Positions 34,985-44,236 of a stretch of DNA of 64,000 nt are shown here, in pieces. The DNA is taken from assembly GCA_002504525.1 (NCBI GenBank), contig DATD01000002.1:114460-178459 (forward strand), given 5' to 3'. The DNA is from Methanomassiliicoccus sp. UBA345 (lineage in GTDB: Archaea > Thermoplasmatota > Thermoplasmata > Methanomassiliicoccales > Methanomassiliicoccaceae). The notes beneath the pieces were generated by a model that had not been told where the DNA came from, did not search any database, and saw only the letters and a list, made by a program, of their open reading frames with translations. Both the position numbers and the translations under genes were made by a program. How positions within the stretch are numbered: position 1 is the stretch's first letter; each line of letters begins with the position of its first letter.

Positions 34985-35485
34985 TCAATGCAGAAGGATG
35001 CTCTTCACGCCGTGGCACCTCTTGATGCGGGGAATCATCTCCGGCGGCACCGCGCTCTCCGTGATGACATAGAGCCGGGGCTCCTCCATCAGCATGGGAT
35101 CGTCCACCAGAGCCTGGCGGACGCTGATGCCGCCCTCCGCGATGACGCCCATCACATCGGCCAGGATGCCCGAGGTGTGGGCATCGGTGGGGATTATCTC
35201 GATGCACGACCATCCCATCACCGGCGCGACGTCGCGAAGCATGGCGGTGGAGTGCAGCGCCTCGAATATCTCGCGCAGCTGCTTATGCTCCTCGATCGTC
35301 TCGATCGTGGCACGGACGATTCGCCGGTCGACCCCCGCGGCACGCGCCAGCGCCATGTCCGCTATCTCCACGCCATCGCAGTGCACCTTGCCGTTCTTGA
35401 CGCTAAGGCCGAGGGACAGGAGCAGCCTGGCCACCTTTCCCTGGGAAGGATACCGGCCGAAATATTCGGAGAGGAGAAGCCACAT
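34985..35485 (-). CDS. HTH-ACT amino-acid regulator (COG2061-like)
   Basis: A 166-residue protein. Residues about 1-85 are helical and look like a DNA-binding module (SQGKVARLLLSLGLSVKNG, then ALARAAGVDRRIVRATIETI, a plausible helix-turn-helix). Residues about 90-166 form an ACT domain (CIEIIPTDAHTSGILADVMGVIAEGGISVRQAL) that would bind an amino acid. It diverges from the aromatic/homocysteine operon, with 159 bases between starts, so it is the natural candidate for sensing a product amino acid and controlling that operon and the EamA exporter. Ligand and target are inferred from position. Confidence 0.74.
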   Translation of the reverse strand: MWLLLSEYFGRYPSQGKVARLLLSLGLSVKNGKVHCDGVEIADMALARAAGVDRRIVRATIETIEEHKQLREIFEALHSTAMLRDVAPVMGWSCIEIIPTDAHTSGILADVMGVIAEGGISVRQALVDDPMLMEEPRLYVITESAVPPEMIPRIKRCHGVKSILLH

Positions 35486-35604
35486 CGACCGGTGAACGTC
35501 ATCATGGCTATTAGAGACTTACAGAGCTGTGCATCAGAGAGCATAAACGGCCATCGGCATCGCCCCGCCCTGCTGGCCGCGCGCAACGGCCATTGCGTAA
35601 ACGG

Positions 35605-35610
35605 TATATA
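35605..35610 (+). promoter_or_regulatory. TATA box of the aromatic/homocysteine operon
   Basis: GGTATATACG has its TATATA core about 35-40 bases before ATG 35645, with GGAG about 9 bases before that ATG. It is the only good promoter-like element in the 159-base gap facing the HTH-ACT regulator gene. Confidence 0.55.
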
Positions 35611-35644
35611 CGTGCTAGACATTGTCACGCACGGAGAACCTGAT

Positions 35645-36436
35645 ATGTCGGGAAAGGACATCCGCCTGGAGCGGATCATGGACAGGAACAGGGGCCGGGC
35701 GGTCATCGTGCCCGTGGACCATGGGATCACCATGGGGCCGGTGGCAGGCCTGGTGGACATGAAGGCGACTATAGACCACATCTCGGAGGGCGGCGCCACC
35801 GGAGTGGTCATGCACAAGGGCGTCGTTCCTTATGGCCACCGTTCCTTTGGCCGCGACATCGGCCTCATCGTCCATCTGTCCGCTTCGACCAGCTTGTCCC
35901 GCGACCCCAACGCCAAGGTGCTGGTGACATCGGTGCAGGAGGCGATGAAGATGGGGGCGGACGCCGTCTCCATCCACGTGAACATCGGCGCTGACACCGA
36001 ACCGGACATGCTGAAGGACTTCGGCAACGTGGCGAGGGAATGCGAGGAATGGGGCATGCCACTGCTGGTGATGATCTACCCGCGCGGCAAGGACATCAAG
36101 GAAGGCTACGACGCCGACCTGATCAAGCAGTGCGCCAGGGTCGGCATGGAGCTCGGCGCCGACATCGTCAAGACGTCGTACACCGGCGACATCGATTCGT
36201 TCCGAGAGGTGGTGAAAGGGGCGGTCATACCGGTACTGATCGCCGGCGGGCCCAAGATGGGCTCCGACCGCGACCTGCTACAGATGGTCGCCGACTCCAT
36301 CGAGGCCGGCGGCCGCGGCGTCAGCATAGGAAGGAACATCTTCCAGCACCGCAATGCAACAGGAATGACGAGGGCGGTCGCCGACATCGTGCTGCGCGAT
36401 GCGACGGTGGACGAGGCCCTCGCCCGATTGCGGTGA
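35645..36436 (+). CDS. aroA': 2-amino-3,7-dideoxy-D-threo-hept-6-ulosonate (ADTH) synthase
   Basis: First enzyme of the archaeal aromatic route, condensing a 6-deoxy-5-ketohexose phosphate with aspartate semialdehyde by transaldolase chemistry to give ADTH. The 263-residue class I aldolase has VPVDHGITMGPVAGL near the start, the Schiff-base lysine segment ADIVKTSYTGD (about 177-187), and the phosphate-binding IAGGPKMGSDRDLL plus GGRGVSIGRNIFQ. It resembles the fructose-bisphosphate aldolase FbaB family, but operon position before DHQ synthase II points to ADTH synthase. Its substrate aspartate semialdehyde is made by asd eight genes later. Confidence 0.9.
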   Translation: MSGKDIRLERIMDRNRGRAVIVPVDHGITMGPVAGLVDMKATIDHISEGGATGVVMHKGVVPYGHRSFGRDIGLIVHLSASTSLSRDPNAKVLVTSVQEAMKMGADAVSIHVNIGADTEPDMLKDFGNVARECEEWGMPLLVMIYPRGKDIKEGYDADLIKQCARVGMELGADIVKTSYTGDIDSFREVVKGAVIPVLIAGGPKMGSDRDLLQMVADSIEAGGRGVSIGRNIFQHRNATGMTRAVADIVLRDATVDEALARLR

Positions 36437-37461
36437 TGGTCATGGACAAGCTCATCTGGGTCAGGGCCGACCTCGGCGGCACGTACGAAGAGAGGAAGAA
36501 CATCGTGACCGCCGCCCTGGAAGCGGGATTGACGGACATCATGGTAAGAGAGGACGATGACCCGCTGCGGCGCCTTGGTAGGTTCAACGCCCTCATCGTC
36601 CGCGGCGACGAGGTGCTGAGCGATGGCAGCCCGGTGGCGCGCATCGTGACCGTGGCCGGACCGGATGACCTCGAAAAGGCATATGCCATGAAGGGGGCGG
36701 AGCGCCTGATCATATCGTCCCATGACTGGAAGGTGATACCCCTGGAGAACCTCATAGCCGCGTTCCAGGGCTCCGGCACCGCCCTGATGGCCGAAGCTAA
36801 CGGAACAGAGGAGGCGAGGCTGTTCCTGGAGACCATGGAGGTGGGAGCCGACGGCATCGTGATCACCGCGCCCCCGGAACAGCTGGCCGCGATCGCCTCG
36901 CTGCGCTTAGCTCCCTCAGGAACGGAACTGACGCCGTTACCGGTCACCAGGATCGTTCCGTTGACGATCGGGGACCGCGTGTGCGTCGACACCTGCTCCA
37001 TAATGTATCCTGGAGAGGGGCTCCTGGTCGGCTCACAGTCCTCCTGCCTGTTCCTGGTCAGCTCGGAGAGCGTCTGCTCCGAGTACGTTGCCTGCCGTCC
37101 ATTCCGGGTCAACGCGGGAGCGGTACACGCCTACGTCCTCACGGCCTCCGGGCGGACGAAATACCTATCGGAGATGAAGGGAGGGGACGAGTTGCTGGCC
37201 ATCACGCCGGAGGGCCGCTCCCGCACCGTGGTGGTGGGCCGCGCCAAGATCGAGCGGCGGCCGCTGCTGCTGGTCGAGGTCGACGGCGGGGAGCGAAGGT
37301 TCAGCACCATCGTGCAGAACGCCGAGACCATACGGCTCGTCACCCCTGACGGCCCGGTCTCGGTCTCGGACCTCGTCCCGGGCCAGGAGGTCATGGTAAG
37401 ACTAGAAGAAGGTGGACGTCATTTTGGTCATAGTATCGAAGAGACAATAACGGAGATATGA
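36436..37461 (+). CDS. aroB': 3-dehydroquinate synthase II (archaeal type)
   Basis: Oxidatively deaminates and cyclises ADTH to 3-dehydroquinate with NAD. The 341-residue protein is unrelated to bacterial AroB. Family-typical parts are DKLIWVRADLGGTYEERKNIVTAALEAG at the start, the conserved centre DRVCVDTCSIMYPGEGLLVGSQSSCLFLVSSES (about 175-207) and CRPFRVNAGAVHAYV. The gene starts inside the stop of ADTH synthase (TGATG) and overlaps aroDE by 4 bases. Cytoplasmic; no other DHQ synthase is seen in the window. Confidence 0.95.
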   Translation: MVMDKLIWVRADLGGTYEERKNIVTAALEAGLTDIMVREDDDPLRRLGRFNALIVRGDEVLSDGSPVARIVTVAGPDDLEKAYAMKGAERLIISSHDWKVIPLENLIAAFQGSGTALMAEANGTEEARLFLETMEVGADGIVITAPPEQLAAIASLRLAPSGTELTPLPVTRIVPLTIGDRVCVDTCSIMYPGEGLLVGSQSSCLFLVSSESVCSEYVACRPFRVNAGAVHAYVLTASGRTKYLSEMKGGDELLAITPEGRSRTVVVGRAKIERRPLLLVEVDGGERRFSTIVQNAETIRLVTPDGPVSVSDLVPGQEVMVRLEEGGRHFGHSIEETITEI

Positions 37462-38918
37462 TGACCATTTGTGTATCCGTGGCGGCAGCCACGATCAAGG
37501 AGGCGGTCGAGGCCGTCAATGCAGCGCGGGAGAAGGGCGCGGACCTGGTAGAGGTCCGCTTCGACCTCATGGCCGAGCAGCCCTCGGACCTCACACCGCT
37601 CAAGAACATACCCATCCCGAAGATGGCCACCCTTCGCAGCAAGGCCCAGGGAGGCGCATGGGAGGGGGACGACGAGGCCAAGGCCCGATTCTTCCGCCGC
37701 GCCATCAAGGCCGGGTTCACGCTTATCGACCTGGAGGACGACTCCCCCCTGCTCCAGCGGCGAGAGAGGGACATGAAGAACGTGGAGAGGGTGATATCAC
37801 ATCACGAGTTAGACGTGACGCCGTCCACCTCCCGGATCATCGAGCTGATGCTCCTGGCCGGCGCCAAGGGGGAGCTGCCCAAGGGCGCATTCGCCGTGAA
37901 CAGCGTGGAGGAACTTCACCGACTGGTGCATGCGGGAAAGATGCTCGCCCTCACCGGGAAGAAGTACGTGCTGCTCGGAACCGGGGACTTCGGACCGATC
38001 ACCAGGCTGCGATACCGCCGGCTCGGCTCATCGATGACCTACGCGTCGCTCGAAGCAGGAAAGGAGACGGCCCCCGGACAGGTGGACGTCGCCACCCTGA
38101 AGCGGATGGAGAATGGCATCATCACCGGCATCACGGGCATGCCGCTCGGACACTCGTACTCGCCAGCGATGCACCGGGCGGCGTTCGCGTCGCTGGGGAT
38201 CGCCGGAACATATCTTCCCTTCCCGGCAGAGAAGAACGAACTGCCGTTGCTGATGGAGATCGTTCGTGAGCTGGACATCGCCGGCCTCAACATCACCATA
38301 CCGCACAAGGAGAGCGTGATGGAGCACCTCGACGAGATCGACGCCACCGCTCAAGAGGTGGGCGCCGTCAACGTGGTGGTGAACCGCAAGGGCCGCCTGA
38401 TCGGACGTAACACCGACGTATCCGGGCTCGGGCAGGCGTTCAAGGCCGCCGGCGCCGACCTCGGCGGGAAGAGGGCGCTAATCGTCGGAGCGGGAGGGGC
38501 GGCGCGGGCCTGCGCCGCGTTCCTTCGCCGCGAGAAGGCCAACATCGTCATAGCGAATCGCACCCGGTCGAGGGCTGACGAGGTAGCGAAGAGGTTCTCT
38601 GCCCGGGCGGCCGGCCTCGATGACGTTGCAGGCATGGAGTTCGATGTCGTGGTCAACTGCACGCCTGTCGGCATGGAAGGGTTCCCGGCCGAGCTTCCCA
38701 TCGATCCGGCGGTGCTCCGCCCTGGACAGGTGGTCATGGACGTCATCTACAATCCGGAACGGACCCCGTTCCTTGCGGAAGCCGAAGAACGAGGCTGCCA
38801 GACCATCCCCGGCAGGGAAATGTTAATCTATCAAGCAATGGATGCTTTCGAAGCCTGGACCGGCCAGCGTCCCTCCTACGAGATCATGGCCGAGGCGGTG
38901 AGGAAGGAACAGGGATGA
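37458..38918 (+). CDS. aroDE: Bifunctional 3-dehydroquinate dehydratase - shikimate dehydrogenase
   Basis: A 486-residue fusion. Residues about 1-215 are type I dehydroquinase: VEVRFDLM, the base HHELD, a lysine in LPKGAFAVNS at the Schiff-base position, and the late SSMTYASLEAGKETAPGQ. Residues about 220-486 are shikimate dehydrogenase: GMPLGHSYSPAMH, LNITIPHKESVM, AVNVVVNRKGRLIGRNTD, then the NADP-binding GAGGAARA and ANRTRSRADE. Fusing the two lets dehydroshikimate pass directly between sites. Start overlaps aroB' and stop overlaps the shikimate kinase gene, each by 4 bases. Confidence 0.95.
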   Translation: MMTICVSVAAATIKEAVEAVNAAREKGADLVEVRFDLMAEQPSDLTPLKNIPIPKMATLRSKAQGGAWEGDDEAKARFFRRAIKAGFTLIDLEDDSPLLQRRERDMKNVERVISHHELDVTPSTSRIIELMLLAGAKGELPKGAFAVNSVEELHRLVHAGKMLALTGKKYVLLGTGDFGPITRLRYRRLGSSMTYASLEAGKETAPGQVDVATLKRMENGIITGITGMPLGHSYSPAMHRAAFASLGIAGTYLPFPAEKNELPLLMEIVRELDIAGLNITIPHKESVMEHLDEIDATAQEVGAVNVVVNRKGRLIGRNTDVSGLGQAFKAAGADLGGKRALIVGAGGAARACAAFLRREKANIVIANRTRSRADEVAKRFSARAAGLDDVAGMEFDVVVNCTPVGMEGFPAELPIDPAVLRPGQVVMDVIYNPERTPFLAEAEERGCQTIPGREMLIYQAMDAFEAWTGQRPSYEIMAEAVRKEQG

Positions 38919-39766
38919 AGGGGCACGGGACCAGTCACGGAGCGGCGACCATCGTCAGCGCATTCGCCACCGGCAGGGGCGCCGCCTTCGGGATCGACCT
39001 CACCACCACGGCGGACGTCGTTCTCGAGGAAGGGAGCGGCATCGAGGCGCGCATCGACGGCTCCCCGACAGAATCCATCGCCCTGGCCGAGGAATGCGCC
39101 CGGGCCGTTCTTGAGAAGTACGGGGACGGACGACACTACCACGTCAGCATCGTCACCCGTTCCGAGATACCGATCTCCAAGGGCCTCAAGAGCAGCAGCG
39201 CGGCGGCCAACGCCATCATCGCCGCCATGCTGGACGCGCTATCCGTCGATTACGATGAGCTGGACGCCATCCGGCTGGGAGCGAGAGCGGCGGTGCGGGC
39301 CGGGGTGTCGGTCACCGGAGCGTTCGATGACGCCTGCGCGGCATGGTTCGGAGGGGTCGTTCTTACGGACAACTCACGCGACGCCGTCCTGGCCCGGGAC
39401 GTCATGCCAGAAGACCTCGACGTCCTGATCCACGTTCCCGCCCCCCAGATCCGCAAGTCCACCCTTCCGCTGGACCGGATAGCGGCGATGCGAGGCATCG
39501 TCGACGTCGCCTTCCGGCTGGCGGAGGAGGGCGACTACCTCAGGGCGCTCACTCTCAACGGGATGTGCTACTCCGCCGCGCTCCGCCTCGACACCGATGT
39601 CGCGGTGAGGGCGCTGCAGAACGGCGCAGTGGCCGCTGGCCTGACCGGCAGCGGGCCCGCCACCGTCATGCTGGTCGAGAGGTCCCGGTCGAACGAACTC
39701 CTCCGTGAGATGGAGGGCCTCACGCTCATGAGGGCGAACATCCATAACGGCAGGTCGATGACATGA
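38915..39766 (+). CDS. aroK: Shikimate kinase, archaeal GHMP type
   Basis: Phosphorylates shikimate. The 283-residue protein belongs to the GHMP (homoserine/galactokinase) superfamily, not to the bacterial P-loop AroK. The ATP loop is PISKGLKSSSAAANAI (about 86-101), with GVSVTGAFDDACAAWFGG and the C-terminal GLTGSGPATVMLVE. Operon position between shikimate dehydrogenase and EPSP synthase fixes the substrate. 4-base overlaps with both neighbours. Confidence 0.93.
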   Translation: MKGHGTSHGAATIVSAFATGRGAAFGIDLTTTADVVLEEGSGIEARIDGSPTESIALAEECARAVLEKYGDGRHYHVSIVTRSEIPISKGLKSSSAAANAIIAAMLDALSVDYDELDAIRLGARAAVRAGVSVTGAFDDACAAWFGGVVLTDNSRDAVLARDVMPEDLDVLIHVPAPQIRKSTLPLDRIAAMRGIVDVAFRLAEEGDYLRALTLNGMCYSAALRLDTDVAVRALQNGAVAAGLTGSGPATVMLVERSRSNELLREMEGLTLMRANIHNGRSMT

Positions 39767-41031
39767 AGCTAGAAATATCCCGTTCCGCCGCCAGGGGGGT
39801 CGTGAGGGCCCCTCCCTCGAAGTCGTACACTCACCGCGCGATCATCCTGGCCGGGCTGGCCAGAGGGGAGAGCGTCATCAAGCGGCCGCTGCTGAGCGGC
39901 GACACCCTGGCCACGCTGCACGGCATGGAGGCGTTCGGAGCGATGACTCGGCGCGAAGGGGACGATCTGGTCGTCCGCGGGGGGACCCTTCGTCCCCCCT
40001 CGGGAGAGATCGACTGCGGGAACTCCGGCACCACGCTTCGGCTGCTGGCCGGCGTAGCGTCACTGCTGCCGTCCACCGTCACGTTGACGGGAGACGCGTC
40101 GCTTCAGCAGCGGCCCATGAAGCCCCTGCTGGCGGCGCTCGGCGAACTGGGCGTGTCGGCGGCATCGGCGCGCAAGGACGGAACGGCGCCGCTCATCATC
40201 CGCGGCCCGAACAAGGGGCGGTGGGCGCACATCAAGGGCGACGTCTCCTCACAGTTCATCTCATCGCTCTTGATCAGCTCGGCCCTCAAGGATCTGGACA
40301 CCGAGATAGTGATCACCACTCCGCTGCTCTCCAAGCCGTACATCGATATCACCATGGACATTATGGCAAGGTTCGGCGTGAGGAGCTGGGAGACCAAGGA
40401 CGGCTACCACGTGCCGGGCGGCCAGACCTACCGGCCCCTCACCATGGCCGTTCCGGGCGACTACTCGTCGGCCGCGTACCCGCTGGCGGCCGGCGCGCTG
40501 ACCGGCAAGGTGACCGTCTCCGGCCTCGATCCGGAGGACCGCCAGGGCGACCGCAGGGCCGTGGACATCCTTGCCGGCCTCGGCGCCAAGATAACGAGGA
40601 AGGGCGACCGCGTCACCGCGGAAGCGGCGCCTCTGGTCGGCTGCGACATCGACCTGCGGGACAACCCCGACCTCTTCCCCATCCTTGCGGTCCTCGCCAC
40701 CCAGGCGGAGGGCGTCAGCCGGCTTCACGGCGCCGGGCACCTCAGGCACAAGGAGAGCGACCGAATCCGCGCCACCGTGACGTTCCTGAAGGCCATGGGC
40801 GCCGACATCGAGGAACGGGATGACGGATGCGAGGTGCGAGGCCCCACGCCCCTCCGCGGAAGGAGCGTGGACACGTTCGGCGACCACCGCATCATGATGG
40901 CAGAGGCGGTCGCCGCGCTCGTGGCCGACGGAACGACGGTCATCAGCGAATCGGAGAGCGCCGCGATATCGTACCCATCGTTCGTCAAGGACCTCCGCGC
41001 CCTGGGGGCGAGCATCGGAGGCAAGGGATGA
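39763..41031 (+). CDS. aroA: 3-phosphoshikimate 1-carboxyvinyltransferase (EPSP synthase)
   Basis: Transfers enolpyruvyl from PEP to shikimate 3-phosphate. The 422-residue two-domain protein shows APPSKSYTHRAII near the start, DCGNSGTTLRLLAG (about 86-99), the GDASLQQRPMKPLL segment, SSQFISSLLI, and the catalytic region LRHKESDRI (about 325-333), then FGDHRIMMAEAV. The residue pattern around G-N-S-G-T is of the usual class I layout. Overlaps with the kinase and aroC genes are 4 bases each. Confidence 0.96.
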   Translation: MKLEISRSAARGVVRAPPSKSYTHRAIILAGLARGESVIKRPLLSGDTLATLHGMEAFGAMTRREGDDLVVRGGTLRPPSGEIDCGNSGTTLRLLAGVASLLPSTVTLTGDASLQQRPMKPLLAALGELGVSAASARKDGTAPLIIRGPNKGRWAHIKGDVSSQFISSLLISSALKDLDTEIVITTPLLSKPYIDITMDIMARFGVRSWETKDGYHVPGGQTYRPLTMAVPGDYSSAAYPLAAGALTGKVTVSGLDPEDRQGDRRAVDILAGLGAKITRKGDRVTAEAAPLVGCDIDLRDNPDLFPILAVLATQAEGVSRLHGAGHLRHKESDRIRATVTFLKAMGADIEERDDGCEVRGPTPLRGRSVDTFGDHRIMMAEAVAALVADGTTVISESESAAISYPSFVKDLRALGASIGGKG

Positions 41032-42116
41032 ACACCATCGGGACGCTGCTTCGCCTGACGCTGTTCGGCTCCAGCCACGGCCCCGGGGTGGGATGCGTGC
41101 TGGACGGCGTGCCGGCCGGGCTGGAGATCACGGTGGAGGAGATCCAGCGGGAGGTGGACCTGCGCCGGCCCTCGATGTACATCGGAACGCCGCGGGCCGA
41201 GGCCGACATGGTCGAGGTGCTCGCCGGGGTCAATGACTCTCGCACGACCGGCGCGCCGGTGGTGCTGTTCATCGCCAACCGCGATACCGACAGCTCGAAG
41301 TACGAAAGATTCCGGACCGTGCCCAGGCCCGGACATGCCGACCTGACCGCGCGGAACAAGTATGGCGATGCCGTCGACCTGCGGGGAGGAGGGCAGTTCT
41401 CCGGCCGCATGACAGCGCCGGTGGTGGCGGCCGGCGCGATCGCCAAGGCCATGCTGGCGACCGCCGGCATACAGATCGCCGCATACACCCAGCAGCTGGG
41501 CCGGCTGGTCGACGAGGAGGAGCGGTACCTGAGGGATGTCCGCCGGACTTCGAAGGAGAACCCCGTCCGCGCGGCCGATCCCGGCCTGGCGCTGGAGATG
41601 GTCAACGAGATCATGGCCGCCAAGGAGGAGGGGGACAGCTTGGGAGGGGTGGTCCGCTGCCTCGCGGTCGGACTTCCCATGGGCGTGGGAGAGCCGTACT
41701 TCGATTCATTGGAGAGCGAACTGGCCAAGATGCTGTTCTCGATCCCCGGCGTCAAGGGAGTGGAGTTCGGCTCCGGCTTCCGGGGCGCGGGGATGCGCGG
41801 CTCGGAGAACAACGACCAGTTCATCATCGAGGACGGGGAGGTGCGCACCATCACCAACAATGCCGGCGGCATCCTGGGAGGGATCTCCAACGGCATGCCG
41901 GTGGACATCAGGGTCGCGTTCAAGCCTACCGCGTCCATATCCCGGGAGCAGAAGAGCGTCGACCTTGAGCGGATGGAGGACACCACCATCAAGATCGAAG
42001 GGAGACATGACCCATGCATCGTCCCCCGTGGCGTGATAGTAGTGGAGGCGGCCACCGCCCTGGTGTTGGCCGACATGTGCCTAAGAGGTGATTTCATTGC
42101 GCGAGAGCATCGATGA
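41028..42116 (+). CDS. aroC: Chorismate synthase
   Basis: Makes chorismate from EPSP with reduced FMN as cofactor. The 362-residue length is typical. The signatures are LFGSSHGPGVGCVLDGVPAG at the start, FRTVPRPGHADLTARNKYG (GHAD motif), DLRGGGQFSGRMTAPVVAAGAIAK and GSENNDQFIIEDG followed by NNAGGILGGISNG. It completes the chorismate pathway encoded from 35645 on. The ATG lies in the aroA stop overlap; the 3' end overlaps tyrA by about 20 bases. Confidence 0.96.
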   Translation: MNTIGTLLRLTLFGSSHGPGVGCVLDGVPAGLEITVEEIQREVDLRRPSMYIGTPRAEADMVEVLAGVNDSRTTGAPVVLFIANRDTDSSKYERFRTVPRPGHADLTARNKYGDAVDLRGGGQFSGRMTAPVVAAGAIAKAMLATAGIQIAAYTQQLGRLVDEEERYLRDVRRTSKENPVRAADPGLALEMVNEIMAAKEEGDSLGGVVRCLAVGLPMGVGEPYFDSLESELAKMLFSIPGVKGVEFGSGFRGAGMRGSENNDQFIIEDGEVRTITNNAGGILGGISNGMPVDIRVAFKPTASISREQKSVDLERMEDTTIKIEGRHDPCIVPRGVIVVEAATALVLADMCLRGDFIAREHR

Positions 42117-43170
42117 CGTTCGGAAGAGGATCGAGAAGATAGACTACGAGATCCTTCGCATGATGGCCAACCGCACCGCGGCGGCGGTGGAGATGGGCAA
42201 GATGAAGGCGAGCGAGTCCATCCCCCTGAGGGCCCCGGCGGTCGAGGAGAGGGTCGTGGACAGGTACATCGGCAGGGCGAAGGAGTTCGGCATGTCCGCC
42301 GCCTCGGCCCGGCAGATCGCCAGGCTGCTCATCAGGGAGTCGATCGAGCAGCAGGGGCACATCCCGAGGCCCTCGCTGTCGAAGAGGATGCTCATCATAG
42401 GCGGCAACGGCAAGATGGGGCGGTGGATGGCCGACTTCTTCGAGGCGCGCGGCCACCGCATTCGCGTTTACGACATCAGCGACAGCGACAAGTTCCCCAT
42501 GGAGAGGGACCTGGAGCGCGGGGTGCGGGACGCCGAGGTAGTGGTCATCGCCACTCCGATCTCCGTTACGGCCGGGGTGCTGGAGAGGATCGCCGAGCTT
42601 AGAACGGAAGCGCTGGTGTTCGACATCGCGTCGATCAAGAGCCCGCTGCAGGCCGCCCTGCGCCGGGGAGCCTCGGAAGGACTGCTTATGTGCTCCCTCC
42701 ACCCCATGTTCGGGCCGGACACCTACAGCATCATCGACCGAAACGTGGTGCTGTGCAACTGCGGCTCCTCCGAGGCGGTCGACAAGGCCAGGGAGCTGGT
42801 GGACGGCGCCAACATCATGGAGATGGATGTGGAGGAGCACGATCCCATCATGGCGTACGTGCTCGGCCTGGGCCACGCGGTCAATATCGCCTTCTTCGAG
42901 AGCCTTCGCGCCAGCGGGAGGTCGTTCGAGGAGCTGAACAAGGCCGCGTCCACCACGTTCCAGCGACAGGTCGAGACGTCAAGTGACGTGGCATCGGAGA
43001 ACGCCCAGCTTTACTATGAGATACAGAATATGAATCCTTACAACGCCGAGGCGCTCGCCTACCTGCAGAAGGCCCTGGAGGACATCAGGGCCGCCGGCGA
43101 CAATGGCGACCGCGAAGCGTTCGAGCGGATGATGACGGACGGAAGGGAATATTTCGGAGGGAGCGAATGA
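42097..43170 (+). CDS. tyrA: Chorismate mutase - prephenate dehydrogenase fusion
   Basis: Residues 1 to about 88 are an AroQ chorismate mutase (RESIDDVRKRIEKIDYEILRMMANR, with late RLLIRESIEQQGH). Residues about 95-357 are prephenate dehydrogenase: MLIIGGNGKMGRWMADFF for NAD, then VVIATPISVT, FDIASIKSP and SLHPMFGP. Together they turn chorismate into 4-hydroxyphenylpyruvate for tyrosine. The TTG at 42097 is preferred since GAGGTGAT, an almost perfect anti-16S match, sits 4-5 bases ahead; GTG 42088 is the alternative. The product needs an aminotransferase encoded elsewhere. Confidence 0.93.
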   Translation: MRESIDDVRKRIEKIDYEILRMMANRTAAAVEMGKMKASESIPLRAPAVEERVVDRYIGRAKEFGMSAASARQIARLLIRESIEQQGHIPRPSLSKRMLIIGGNGKMGRWMADFFEARGHRIRVYDISDSDKFPMERDLERGVRDAEVVVIATPISVTAGVLERIAELRTEALVFDIASIKSPLQAALRRGASEGLLMCSLHPMFGPDTYSIIDRNVVLCNCGSSEAVDKARELVDGANIMEMDVEEHDPIMAYVLGLGHAVNIAFFESLRASGRSFEELNKAASTTFQRQVETSSDVASENAQLYYEIQNMNPYNAEALAYLQKALEDIRAAGDNGDREAFERMMTDGREYFGGSE

Positions 43171-44228
43171 ACAAGATCAAGGTCGCGGTCCTCGGCGCCA
43201 CCGGCATGATAGGGCAGAGGTTCGTGCAGTTGTTGGAGGACCACCCGTACTTCGAGCTGTCGGGGCTGTATGCATCGGAGCGCTCGGAAGGAAAGATGCT
43301 GCGGGAAGCGCTCAAGATAAGGGACCATGAGTTCACCGAGGAAAGCCTGGACATGAGGATCTCGGCGATGGATGTCAAGGAGATAGCGCGCACCTCGCGC
43401 ATCGCGTTCTCCGGCCTGCCGTCGGACATCGCCGGGGGCATCGAATCAGAGCTCGCGGCGGCCGGAACGGCGGTGTTCTCCAACGCGGCCAACCACCGCA
43501 TGAGGAACGATGTCCCGCTGCTGATCCCTGAATGCAATCCAGACCACCTCGATATGGTTAGGTCGCAGAGCACGTTCGCCGACGGCGGCTTCATTGTCAC
43601 CAACGCCAACTGCTCGACCACCGGCATCGCCCCGCCCCTGAAGGTCCTGGACGACGCCTTCGGCCTGCAGTTCGCGGTGGTGTCCACATACCAGGCGATA
43701 TCCGGGGCCGGCTACCCGGGAGTGCCGTCGCTGGACATCCTCGGCAATGTGGTGCCGTACATCAAGAACGAGGAGGAGAAGATGGAGGCCGAGCTGGCCA
43801 AGATCCTGGGCTCGATCGACGGCGATCGCTTCGCCCCCTCCCCGGTGCAGGTGCTGGTCAACTGCGCCCGCGTTCCGGTGGTGGACGGGCACCTGGAGTC
43901 CCTCGTGCTGAGGACCGCGAAGGATGCCTCGGTCGATGACGTGATGGCGGCGATGGAGAACTTCCGTTCCGCGCCTCAGGAGCTGAGGCTTCCATCGGCC
44001 CCGGTCCGCCCGATCATCGTGCGCCGCGAGGCCGACCGACCGCAGCCAGCCCTAGACGCGTTCGCCGGGGAACCGGCGAGGGCGAGAGGGATGAGCGTAG
44101 TGGCGGGACGCGTTCGTAAGAAAGATAATTACATCAAGATGTTCGTCCTCTCCCACAACACCCTCCGGGGAGGGGCGGGAGGCTCGGTGCTGAACGCCGA
44201 GCTCGCCGTTTCCCGGCGATTGCTGTAG
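43167..44228 (+). CDS. asd: Aspartate-semialdehyde dehydrogenase
   Basis: Reduces aspartyl phosphate to aspartate semialdehyde with NADPH. The 353-residue archaeal/fungal-type enzyme opens VAVLGATGMIGQRFVQLLEDHP, has catalytic C149 in TNANCSTTG, the SGAGYPG loop and the terminal FVLSHNTLRGGAGGSVLNAEL. Its product is the substrate of ADTH synthase at the start of this operon and of the homocysteine genes immediately downstream, which explains its place between them. 4-base overlap with tyrA. Confidence 0.95.
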   Translation: MNKIKVAVLGATGMIGQRFVQLLEDHPYFELSGLYASERSEGKMLREALKIRDHEFTEESLDMRISAMDVKEIARTSRIAFSGLPSDIAGGIESELAAAGTAVFSNAANHRMRNDVPLLIPECNPDHLDMVRSQSTFADGGFIVTNANCSTTGIAPPLKVLDDAFGLQFAVVSTYQAISGAGYPGVPSLDILGNVVPYIKNEEEKMEAELAKILGSIDGDRFAPSPVQVLVNCARVPVVDGHLESLVLRTAKDASVDDVMAAMENFRSAPQELRLPSAPVRPIIVRREADRPQPALDAFAGEPARARGMSVVAGRVRKKDNYIKMFVLSHNTLRGGAGGSVLNAELAVSRRLL

Positions 44229-44236
44229 GTGAGACG

